From NCBI GenBank assembly GCA_037976565.1, contig CP137668.1, forward strand, positions 7,004,496 to 7,068,495: a stretch of 64,000 nucleotides of DNA. Reading direction: 5' to 3'. Source of the stretch: Mesocentrotus franciscanus (taxonomy: Eukaryota > Echinodermata > Echinoidea > Camarodonta > Strongylocentrotidae). Under the pieces are notes generated by a model. That model had not been told where the DNA came from, ran no database searches, and saw only the letters and a program-made list of their open reading frames with translations. Below are positions 1 to 12,600 of this stretch, piece after piece; within the stretch, counting starts at the first letter, position 1, and every line of letters begins with the position of its first letter. The translations under genes were made by a program, and so were the position numbers.

Positions 1-886
1 TGTGACATTTCTTCGCTCAGCTACTTTAAGCCTTAGCTGATAATGACCTTAAATATGAATATTCAAATTTTGAAGCAATGTAGATGATGATAGAATAACA
101 GTGAAATACGTAGTTGAAAAATGTGGAAAATAAAAATATCTTAAGAACTTAGTAGAATTGGTTCACTTTACAAGCAATGATACAATTCACTATGCTTTTT
201 TATAAATTAAAAAAAAACATCAAATTTCCATAAATCACAATAGTATGCTGCATCCAATAGTATTTTGGGTTGTTTTCAACAAACTGTATATATATCAACA
301 CTTAAAGGTACAAAATCTATATAAAGTTTTTCATTGATCAAGCTTTCTAAGCTTTCTAGATATGAGACCTTATAGGGTCTAATCCTGATTCCCCCTCTAA
401 ATTAGACTTCGGTAAACCCAATATCATCCCTGATGAATATTAGCTTGCTTTCATTGTAGAGGTGTTGTGGTCGAGTGGATACGTCACCGGACTGTCGATC
501 ACAAGGTCCATGGTTCGAGTCCCGCCACGGCACTTATGTCCTTTGGCAAGACATTGATCTACATTTGCCACTCTCCACCCAGGTGTTAAATGGGTACCCG
601 GTAGGATGTGAAAGTCAAATGTAGTATGCTTAGCAATTTAAGCTTAGTAGCTCTTGCTGAAATGCTCCCCAGGGAGTGGAGACAGTGCATACATTGTGTG
701 CGGGCAAGCCAGAATCTGATGACGGGGTAATAACTGTAAAGCGCTTAGAATCTCGGACTTGCCGATGTATTAAGCGCTATATAAGGAGAAATATTTTTAT
801 TAGTAGTATTGAAATTTTACGGTCTGTTTCTCCATCTGTTACATGTAAACACAACACTATCAATTCTTTTCTTCTGTTATTTGTAG
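1..886. other. upstream intron of DENND3 with a SINE
   Basis: AT-rich sequence with no exon that I can support. It ends in a clear splice acceptor (TTTGTAG) at 886, so it is read as intron of the DENND3 gene whose 5' exons lie outside the window. The only recognisable content is the tRNA-derived SINE at about 462-790. Confidence 0.6.
462..790 (+). repeat. tRNA-derived SINE (Leu/Ser-like head)
   Basis: The head contains an A-box-like GTGGTCGAGTGG and a B-box-like GGTTCGAGTCC, followed by about 250 bp of unrelated body ending in a run like GCGCTATATAAGGA. Related copies with the same body motifs (CTCTCCACCCAGGTG, AATGCTCCC, GTGTGCGGGC, CTGAATCTGATGA) occur at about 56980-57345 and, shorter and more diverged, at 58962-59185. 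The shared body after the tRNA part rules out a functional tRNA gene. Confidence 0.75.
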
Positions 887-3594
887 AATCCGTAAGCAGC
901 AGAGTAGTACTGGACAGGCAGTTCCTGATTTGAGACGTCGCAGAGTGTCTGATGGAAGGAGTCTAAGTGAGACAGGTCAAAGTTCATCCGATCAGACTGC
1001 GCAGTTCATGCTGCCTCTCTTTCATATCCCATACACTTCAGGTAATTCATAGATGTCAGGTCTGTGAAAATCTGTTTTGTTTCATTTTTGTCTCGCCTGC
1101 GTAGCAAAAAGCGAGACATAGGCGCCGCTTTTCCGGTGACGGCGACGGCGGCGACGGCGACGGCGGCGACGGCGTCAACATCAAAACTTAACCTAAGGTT
1201 AAGTTTTTGAATTGTTAATATAATTTTGAAAGTATAAGGTCCTATTAAATGAAACTTGGACTAAAGGGTTATCAAGTATCCCCAATCATGTGAGGAAAAT
1301 TTCAGGTCACAAAGTCAAGGTCAAAGGTCATTTCAGGTCAACAAACTTAGACTATGTTGTGGCATCATCATCAAAAACTTAACCTGAGGTTAAGTTTTTG
1401 AATTTGTAATATAATTTTGAAAGTATAAGTTCTTATTCAATGAAACTTAGACTAAAGGGTTATCAAGTATCCCCAATCATGTGAGTAGAATTTCAGCCCA
1501 CTAGGTCAAGGTCAAAGGTCATTTCAGGTCAACAAACTTAACTATGTTGTGGCATCAGGCTAAGATTTTTTAATTGTTATCATAATTTTGAAAGTATACA
1601 TTCCTATTCCATGTAACTTGAACATAAGGGTTATCAAGTATCACCAATCATGTTATTAGTCTTTTAGGTGACAAAGTAAAGGTCAAATGTCATTTCAGGT
1701 CTGGAAACTTAGACTTTGTTGTGGCATCAACATCAAGATTTTGAAATTTTAGCATAATTTCAAAAGTGTTTGTTCAAATTCCATGAAACTTGTACCCAAG
1801 GGCTATCAAGTATCACTAGTCATGTGACACAAAGTCAAGGTCAAAGGTCATTTTAGGTCAGTAGACTTGGATTATGTTATCAAAATTTAATATGAGAATT
1901 AATAAATAAATTGTTGTTATTTTTTCATATTTCATGAAAGTAAATATTCGAATCATTCGAGTACTTTCCCATGAATATTCTAATAGTAATTTTAGTATTC
2001 GATCCCAGGCCTAGTATGTACATGATCAGTTACAGCTAGGTGACAATATTGATGTTTGGATAATATATATTGGAGTATATCTCATAATAATGTTCTCATT
2101 ATGCTAATGAGACGTGATGTGATGTAGATGGGTTCTACCTTCCAATTGTTTTTACACAAAGTGCTGAAAATCCTCTTTTCTTAAAAAGTTTATTAGATAA
2201 CTTTATTTGTAAATTACTGACAAGCATTGAAACATTTGTAGTCTTACCCATACACTAAATCTCATTATATTGTATTCTTATGATACAGTAAATAATTATT
2301 CTGATGATTCGTAATCAATATTCACTTCAAAATGCTTATTATATTCAGAGGATTTCATTTTCGGGGGTCTGCAAATGGGCCACCCCGCCTATAAAAATAA
2401 TGTCCCAACCTCAACTTTTCATCATATCGAATTGCGTAATGCCGAATTGCGTAATGCAGGCGAGACCGCCGAGAGCGTTTCACTTGTTGTTTGTTTTGTT
2501 TTGTTTTGTTTAGTCAACTTCATGGAACAGACAGGAATTTGGAAATGGAATCATTTGAATGAAAGTTACTATTTACTGTCCTTTGGACTGTAATACAAGA
2601 TCAACCCAATGTGTTATGGTCAGTGAAATAACGAAAAATTACTACGAAGTTCATCAATGGTATTTATTGTTAATGAAGGCCGTTTTTCTAAGCTCATTTG
2701 ACATGCTGAATGACTTATCGTATTACTTAGATCTTATTTTCTTTTGGGGAGGCATTTTTTTTATATAGAGTTATATGTCAGTGTTGAGCCTTATTGATTA
2801 TAACACAGTACTGCCTTTATTTATGCGAAGAATTGTATCAAGGATTGATATAGAATTTGAATGAAAATGCTGATTGCTGTAGTTGTGCATGTGTATTATT
2901 GATATTTCCTTAACAGAGAATGAAATGGGTGAAGGCTTCAAAACAGTTGAGTTTCCGTCTGAAAAATCAGGTCTGTCATCTAAAGCTGGAGGAGTGGCTA
3001 TTTCATTTCTCAAAATACTTGATGCTTCCTCTCTTGCATCATTGCCAGCACTATATATTAATTATTGGATTGATTCTGTCTAAGTATATGGGCAGGAAAG
3101 TCTTTTCTTTTCTTGCTGACATTTTACAGCTGTATATTTGGCAAACTATCTTCAAGTATCACATTATATTATAAACATACATGTAGTCTGATACTTTTTC
3201 CTCAATGCCATGGTAGTAAACTTGCTCATTTTGAAGCATTGCATAATCCTTCATAGAAGTATGGAGCTTCATTTCATTACCTTAAATTGCATTCCATATT
3301 TTCACTTCTGAATGATTTACACTGATTCATACTCATACATGTATATTGTTAATTTGGAACCAAGTGAGTGTAAAATAGTTACGGCCCTTCCGGCTCACAT
3401 TAGATGATTGGCTGTATATAATGTTTTTCCATGCCTATATAGGAAAATGTTCAACTTAGAGAGCAGCAACTTTTGGGGGCCTTTATGTTTTAGTTTGGCA
3501 AACATAAATCCTTGTGTTACCATTTGTATGAATACAAATACAGAAAATTAGGGGCAGGGGAGAGGGGGTGTGAGAGGTCAATAAGAAGGAAGGT

Positions 3595-3628
<34 letters not shown>

Positions 3629-6600
3629 AAGGGGGGAGAGAGAGAGATTTCAGGTTTGATTTTGAGGACATAATTTTTCACCCAGTTTTTCACTGAGAGA
3701 ATTAAGTAAATTTATTAAAATCATTGTTGTAGCCGCAGGCCAAATGATGAAAATTTTACATTTGAGTAAAATCATACAAGTATGACCTAGCATTAAAAGC
3801 TCTTGCTTATTTCAAAATAAACTTTTCATATGCCTTCAAATTCTTCTGCTGTTTTAAACTATATTTATCCTACAAAGCAATAGAAATTGTATTTTAGAAA
3901 CAACTTTCTGAGCCCTCATCTGCATTTTCTCCTATTCTTATGTAGTTAGAGAGACACACGTTGTCAAAGCAATATTATAGCAGTAAAGCTTACAATATTA
4001 TTGTGCCGTTGGGCTGTCAAGAAGGGTCTGTTAACTATTCATAGGAGTGTGTTCAGTCCAAGTCCTGAAAAGAACTACCGGTAGGTGAGAGAAACTCACT
4101 CAATGTTTTAGACAGCTGAGCTGTTAGTAGTATAGATGAAGTGATCACGATGGAGCAGGGTGGTTAAGGTGGATGGCGTTATCAGTCAAGAAGCTGTTGG
4201 GAGCTCAATGGAAGCAGGGGCATTGATATTAGATGGGTGCTGCTGGTATTGCAGACTTGGTGATGGTACATGGTATAGAGGGCTTTGGTTCAGAGCACTG
4301 GGGGAAATATTTAAAAAATATAGGAAGATACATGTATCCAAGAATGATTTGTTTTTCCCTCCAAAATTATGTTTTAATTAATGGTTTTTCACTTTACAGA
4401 AGTTCTTTAATTTCAAATCATCTATTTATTAATCCAATGCAAAGCAACAAAATCATATAATCAAACTATAAATACAACAAACAAACAAAATTATTGATAT
4501 TTTGAAACCAAAGCTGTCATCAAGAAATGCAGTGAACAAACATTATAAATTGTGTTCAGGTTTGCATTTGACATGAAAGACATTTGTTTTCTTTTTTTAT
4601 ATTTAAATCTTGCTCTGGTGTAAATTTACAAAATGTTCAGAAACTACATGCAGTTTTCACTCAAATAGACTGTGTACAATCATATGCCTTTCTACTTTCA
4701 ATGTCTTATCAATCATTACATGTATTTTGGATTACTATATATTCAAATTATAACAAACTTTATGCACATTTTGTTCTGAAATCTTTATGCAGCCCAACAT
4801 TTCTTCACCAAATGTATTGAGCAGCTGGATCATTCCATTGAGGTAAGGAGTAGTCCTGAATACTTTATACCCCTCACAAACCTTAGTGACCTAAGAAAGC
4901 CCTTGACAGATGTTATGCTTTATACTTTTACCAAGAGCTATTAGTGGTGTAATGTTTCATGTGTGTAACATAGAAGTTAAGGAACCCCATGTGTCTATGA
5001 TATTGAACATTTTATTGAATCTATTTCATACAGGTAATCATGGCAACCAAATGTTTATAAAGTTTTGACACCCTTTGTTTTGTCCATCACAATGAGACAT
5101 CAAGCAGCGTACTGCAATTTATAACTTTTTACATGCCTACTGGTACCTTTTCAGTGTCTTCCCATGAGCGATCACCATTCAAGCCTAACATGTATAGAAC
5201 TCTGGTGTTCAAACTCATTTGAAATTTCTCTTTTAATTTAAGATATAAAGCGATAATGAGTATTATTTCCAGTTATAAGCTTAATTCATTTGTCAGTAAT
5301 TGTCAAACTCATCTTCTCAAAGTACACTGTATTTCTGATTATGCTACTCTTAACATGAAAATTGTTATTTCCTGGGATATTCTTAATTTCAATCAATACC
5401 TTTAAACAGCTGTAGAGAGGATCGTAAAGAGATTTAGCTTACAAATCTTGTTTTCTTTCTTCTGTATTGTCTGTCCTACAGAGCTGTAGACAGCCATCTC
5501 TCAAGGCTTCCTACCTGTATCTAAGAGGGATGTTCCATGTAGCATGTAACTGCCCTCTCGATGCACTGGATGACTTCCATAATCTACACAAAGCAGACCT
5601 GTCTATCCTACCTACTAAGTGAGCTTATTGCAGATTAATAACATTTTGTTTTAGACATTCTCATGGACTATTGGCAAATTTGCTTGTAGATTTCATAGAT
5701 ATAAATTGTAGAAAGATGCAGTTCTTGGTACCAGATTGATGTGAAAAATTTCTATTGGATTAAAAAAAAATTCTACCTTTATGTTTAGATGGCTGATGAG
5801 TCATGGAATCGTTTGAGTTCTTAGTCTGCTGGCATTGAAAACTTGTCTGTTTCTACAGTTCAATTGATGGTAGGATTCATAGATAATCGTATTGGTGCTT
5901 TTAATTATTTTAATTCTCTTCAAGATTAAGTTATTTTTTCTCTCAATTGTCTTGTGCTGTGCACATTTCTGGAGAGATTATTGTCTTGCCAAGCTCAGGT
6001 TTAAATTTGCATGAATGAAACAAGAATCTATAACACTGGCTGATTTTAAAGTGTTGACACGTGAGCACTTCTTTAAAACTATAATGCTTATGATGTAATG
6101 ATATTCTCAATGGACTTCTGCCACTTCTAACTCAAATCCATATCGGGCAATACGAATGTGATTATAAGTGTATTACCTATTCAACCATTGTGGAGTATCA
6201 TTGTAAATACTTTCTGTGCAGCCTGATCACAGAGCTGATGAACAACTTGAGTGCAGAAGACAAGGATCTCCTCCACAGAAGAGAGTTCTACAAGAGAGGA
6301 GAGATCCTACGGAAGATCAGCGAGCGCCGTTCCGCACCACAGATCACTGCCATGCCCAGTATCCAACCAGATGATCTGCCTGAAAAAGGAGAACTAGGTA
6401 AGCATGGAAATACCCACCATGCTCTATCCAAGATATATTTAGTCAGCCAAAATATGAATACAAAATATCAATATCACACATTCTGCAATATGAAACCTGG
6501 TGCACTTGCTTACTACAGCACCACAGGTTTTCATACAGTAGTACCCTAAAACCAGTCAAAATATATTTGTTGTTACTACACATGTAGACTTGAAACATGT

Positions 6601-9600
6601 TTCTGCCTAGCCTAGGCCTATAGATGTCACAGCAAGGATATTTCTTGTGATATTTTTCGTATTCAAGGACTGAGGGAGTTTACCTGTTGGATGCAATATA
6701 GAGATTATTTCATTTTGTATTTCTGTAAAATCAGAAACTTCGGTGACATAAAACTTTAACGAATTGCAAAAACTTAATGTTGTGTCAATAGTGATTCAAT
6801 TATTTACACCAACAAAACTTTTATGAATCCAAACCACTCACAAAATTCACAAACATTTCGTGCCCAGAAAAATTTTCTTATTTTACAGTACATGTATATT
6901 ATATTCATTTTTCTAGGTTTATGGGAGTTTATCCACTGCATGCAGTACTTAACAATTATTTTGATTTGTATTGTTTTCTATTCTAGGTTTGAGAGAGTTT
7001 ATCCACTGGATGCAGTACTTAGAGATAGCCATTGATGTTGATGTGATTGACAGGCTATTCAATGCTTTATCAGCAGGATCCAACTGTGAGTAGCAATGCA
7101 AATTTAGATATATATTATTAAACTATTCTCTTCAAATGTACTTTTGCACCCTTGTTGTGAAGTTTTAAAATCTGAGGACTCCTTTTGAATTGCACCTGTA
7201 TACTACCATGTGTTACTTTCTTGCCTTTGCGCCACATTGACAAGGAATGAATGATCAACATTTACTTTTATAATATGGACAATCTTATTGAAAATAAAAG
7301 TTTGTAAGCTACTACTGTACTATAGCATCATCAAACTACTGAATCAAGTAAGAACTAGGTCATGTATCATGCAAGGTACATGATTTGATTGACAGGTTGT
7401 AGATTACACAGGAAATATTTTAGGGTAATTTACACCAGCTGGTATGAAATTTACATTAACAAATGTGTGACAGTGACAAGCTTGTAAATTACAGGAGAGA
7501 AGAAATCTACAAGGAATGTTTGCTTGTTGATCTCTTGCAAGAAATGTATTAAGGAGGCAGATAATCAACAAGAAATCAGTGACCTTTAATATAGAAAAGC
7601 AGTCTTTTGGAGACTGATTTAACTATAGAAATGCTAAAGTCCAATAGGGCATTTCAAATCTAAATCTAGTTCATCGAAGAAAGAGTGGAAAATATTTTCT
7701 TCCTCTACCTTGAAACTGCGTAGGCCTTGATCGTCTTCATTTTACTACGATGGTATATATTTTTCATTATATATTTCACAAAGCTGTCACCCTTGTTTTA
7801 AACAAGTGAGAAAAAATCTAATAGCATAACATGTAAAATTTACTTTGATTGTTGTGTGTCTCTTGCTACTTATTTTTGTCAGGGGTGACAAGAAGTATAA
7901 TATATTCTATTAACCAGAGGCTTTCTTGGCAAGAAACCTACATTTGCACTTGGCAAATTCTAGTGTTCAGATTCAGTAAATTCTGCTGCATGAAACTTTG
8001 GCAAATCGGATTTTTCTTCGTGAAGTTGATGTTGAAGGTGAAGTACCATCATTTTTATCAATTCTCTTTCTGTAGTTCTTGATGCAGAGACTTTCATTTA
8101 TTTCTACGAGGCATGGAAGGAAGGATTAGAGGAGACAAAGTCCATACCACTGAGTATCTACAAAGAATACTTGGAGAGCACGGAGAGTGTTCTCAAGATG
8201 TCTTCCTTAATCAGAACAGATCATGGCATGGGAAGATTGGTCCTGACTGAGAAGAGGTATAGTGTTCATCTATTTTTTTTTTTAAAGTAAATTTTGTTAC
8301 TTCTTTCTTTGTTTTATTTTTTAAAGTTTATTTATCCCTCCAATGACAGTCTAATTTAAACCTGTTAGCATTGTAAGTTACAAATCTGCTTTCCACAAGG
8401 GCAGTGTTGCCCTTTATTACGTGTAGGTGCACATCTAATATGTTTGGAAAATTAACACCGAAATGGATTCCCTTTCATAGCTATGGGAAAAGCAGGTGGT
8501 TGGTGTATTGTTCCTCTTTAATCTCTTTCACTTGATCTCTGCCCCTTTCTTTCTGTTTTACCAAACCCCTAATATACATTCAAAGCTTGGTGAGTGAAAT
8601 TTTAAATGTGTAAGTTTCTAAAGCCCAACGATTTGCCTTTGATTATTATCATTCTTCGAAATGATATGGATTTAATGGTATGACCTTGATAGAAGGTATT
8701 TTTTTTCTTCAGAAATAACTCTCATTCAGTTCTACAGAATACAACTCGCCTGCAAGACATATGTTTATACTGTGTGAATGTCATCTCTTCCTAATCCACT
8801 AGGCCCTTCTACGTGGGCAAAGGCAGCAATATCTCATGGATTCAAAGCTTTGTATTATGCCTTTCTTTGCTATTTTTTCCCTAAAAGTATGTTTTTTATC
8901 TCATTCTGTAGACTACAATTCTCCTGCAAGATATATTATACTGTATATTTGTAATCTTTCGAATCCACTAGGCTCTTCTACATGGGCGAAGGCAGCAATA
9001 TCTACAAAGAGATTGTGAGAACCAGGGACATTGAGAAGTTAGAGAAGTTTGAATACTTCAACATTCTCCTCAGCTGTCAAGCCCTTAGGATTTACAGCAC
9101 AAGTGAGTAATTCTAACCACATCGTGTTACGTAACTTACACAACCAATCGGCGATCCAACATATACTTCGGCCACATTTGCTCCAGGTTTTCCTTCATCA
9201 CATATATAGCCAAACTTGCTTTGGTGACTACCTGTCTACAAAGACCACATTTTTTGTTTCCCTTGAAAAGGGTTTCTCATTGAAACATGTACTAAAGGAA
9301 CCTGTCTTTTTGTGTTTCTCTTGGGTGGTCACTATAGACAGGTTTGACTGTAGTTAGGGTTAGGGTTGCAATGGGAATTGAGGTTAGGTGAAGGGTTAGG
9401 GTTAGGGTTAGGTATAGAATAATTGGTTAGTGTAGGAAATTTACAGTAGCTAGAGTGAAGGTCGCCGGAGCATGTGTCATAGATCCAGTCAGTATTTTGG
9501 AACCTCATTCTGTACATCGTTTACTTGGTGGTTGGACAATGCAGCGCAGACTATATCATCATTTACTACCTACTTTTTGAATCCCTACATACATTCAGTT

Positions 9601-12600
9601 GTATAATAATGTATGATGAACAGTTTGGCAAAATCCTTCATTTGGCATATAACATGCAAGAGGTAGCTAGTTATATTACAGATATACAATGCACTGATTA
9701 AGTGACAGCATGTTCAAGTCAACTTTTCCTTTATACTTGTCATCATATTTTTGCATAGCATTGTTTGCCTGATTGTGTTTTGCAACATGGAAATGTGTGT
9801 AATGTACACGCATGTTGTATACAATGTTACAACATTATATCAACCACTTATTTTACCACTCTTGTGTATGTTTACTCTATATTTGTTTTCCAGAGCCCAA
9901 TACCAGTCCATATGTTGCCAATTTGAAGGCAGAGCGTAACAGCTGGTTCACATTGATCACTGAGCTGTGGGCTGGACGTGTCATTGCCGATGCTCAGAAA
10001 GATCCTCAGGTGGTGCAGCAAGCCGCAAGAAATGTCAAACTGATAGACTCAGTCATACGGAGTGCAGAGAATGAGGATGCAACACATGCAAAACATCTTG
10101 ATAGTGCTGTATGGGTAGGTACTGGACAAGGGTCCTGTATTCAATTCTTAACAAGGTAGGTTCGATTGCTCAGTGGTAGAGCAGTGGTCTCGTAACCAGG
10201 AGGTCCTGGGTTCTAAACCAAGTCGATGCGCTAGTGCCCTTTGGTAAGGCATTAATCCCCATTACCAAGTCCCTCTGAGAGGACGGTCCCCTGGTTGCTC
10301 TACTTACAAGCAGTCATGCTTTCTTAGCAGTCAGGTAAAACAATCAAACAAACAAACTAAGTGAGCAATTTAACTACCATTTTATTATCAAGATATTGAA
10401 TATATTTACTTGGTATAAATCTCTATGCCAAGCAAAAGATCCTTTGTGCCATTTTTGGCCCTCAACTTTTGATACGTTAAAACACCACAGATTTTGTTCA
10501 GAGTTCTTTTGGTATCAACGTGGCATATGAATGGCCTGAAAGTACCTGTCCATAATATCTTTCAGTAAAATAAAATTTTGTAATAATAAACTATGTTGTA
10601 ACATTTTTTTTGTTGTCTAAACATAATGGAAGAACATGATCTTTCCTTTAAGCAGTCTTTATTTCAAAATCTGGTAAAATTTCTTATTTTTCAGTATCTG
10701 TGTCACTTCTCATGACTGAGAGAATAGGGCGTGGGGCGCATTTTCAGCAGAGATCAGTTCGGCTATGGATCTCAAGTTAACCCATCTCGTAGCAAGACGC
10801 AATGAATTATAGTAGAGACTATGATCTTCCAATTATCGACTTTTTACAACAAAATTATCTTTTTCTTTCTTTTATATTTCAGCATCTTTGTCACTTCTCA
10901 CGGATGAGAGACGAAGGCATGGGACAGGTTCCACCAGAAACAAGCTCAGCTTTGGTTCACAAGTTTAACCCATCTAGTAACGAGGCACAGAGGACAACAG
11001 TAGAGGCTATGATATACACACCGGGCAGTAAGTCCACTGAGCTTGACGTCTGCATAGTTCTTTTTTTTTTGTATATCTTTCTTGTTTAATCAGAAAGCTT
11101 GTTGTAATTCAATGTTTCTTGAAAAGTTATGCAGGATTAGCGATTTTCCTTTGTTTGTGACTGATGAGTTTGAGGGTCTTAGTAATGGTAGATTACTCAG
11201 GATAATATAGAGTCGGCAGACTGGTTTGTTATGGTAGACATGTTGTTTATTCAACTACGACGGATACCGGATATTCGGATATCGCGTATATCCTAACAGT
11301 GACCACACTTCATTTCAAAATGCAAAATAATTCAACAGGTTACTAGATATTTCCTTCTCACCACACAACACATGGTTCATCGACCTCTAAAGTCCTTGAA
11401 GTGAATAGTGAAATAGTTTTGTTTGTGCATTTTAGTCTATTAGGAGTTTCAGCAAGATATTCTTTTGTGGTGGGTCAAGTAAGTATGCTGCCATGTGGAA
11501 TTTTTTCTAGCTGTGTAATAATCCAACAAAAAAAATCTAAATAATTTCACCCAAAATGTTTTTACATTACAAGTATTGATTCATGAATTATCCGGATATG
11601 TGCTATTAGAATAGATTATACTTTTAATCAAGAGGGGCCTAGTATGTCGGGATGAATATTCCCTGATGCATGCTGCCCCCACCGATGGCACACACATCAG
11701 AACTGACTCCCTACTATACCTCTGTACATCCCTCAGCCTCTGTCTTTTCAGACCGGAGTATGAGCGAGGAGGAGGCCACGCCCAAGCTCTGGTGCGCCAT
11801 GGGGTCAGGCAAGGTCAAGGTCTTCGACGGGAGCAACTTCGTGCTGGAGGCAGAGTTTGCTGATGCCAAGGACAGAGTGGTAAATTATTATTATATTCAC
11901 ACCTTTTTAAGGCCTTTGTGGCTGTGACTCAAGAAGAAGGAGTAGAAGGTCTTTGTGTCTTAAAGTTGAATATTCAATTCAATTCAATTGTTTTATTTTT
12001 CCAAATCATTCAACATTTACATCAGATACAATTACAAATACATTTCATGTACAGTAACATAATAGATAAGGAAAAAAGGGGAACTAAAAAAAAGCAGAAG
12101 CTTGTGGGTTAAAAAGTTCCCTCAGTACATTATCATAATCTAATTGTGTACACAAATGAAAAGTAAGAAAAATATTCTAAGGTTATACTTACATTGTACA
12201 AAACTGATATATCACCAATGATAAATCACCACACACATCCACGTATACAATCAATCACACATTGTCAAGCTCAGTGTGATTTTATCAAATTTCATGATTT
12301 AAATGTACATTGTTAGTACAAACATTCTTTTTGTTCAAAAGTCACATTGACTTTTTTGATATCATTTATAACCTTCAAAGAGGGAAGAATGTAATACCAG
12401 TAAGCAAGCTTATTTTGAATTCAACTGATTTTGATTTCACACGAGTATTGGGTAAAGTTCCTTTTACCATCAATTTTTTAAAGGCAGAAACTAGCCTGTA
12501 CTAAATGAATTACTAAAATACTTCATTTTATAAATACTGGTATTTTTAATAGCCAAATAGTTCCATTTAATAATCAAACCCTTCATTTGTTTTACTCGTA

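Noticed and set aside
462..535. possible tRNA gene (and at 10157, 20862, 56980)
   Set aside because: A and B boxes are present, but stems are poor and each continues into a shared SINE body.
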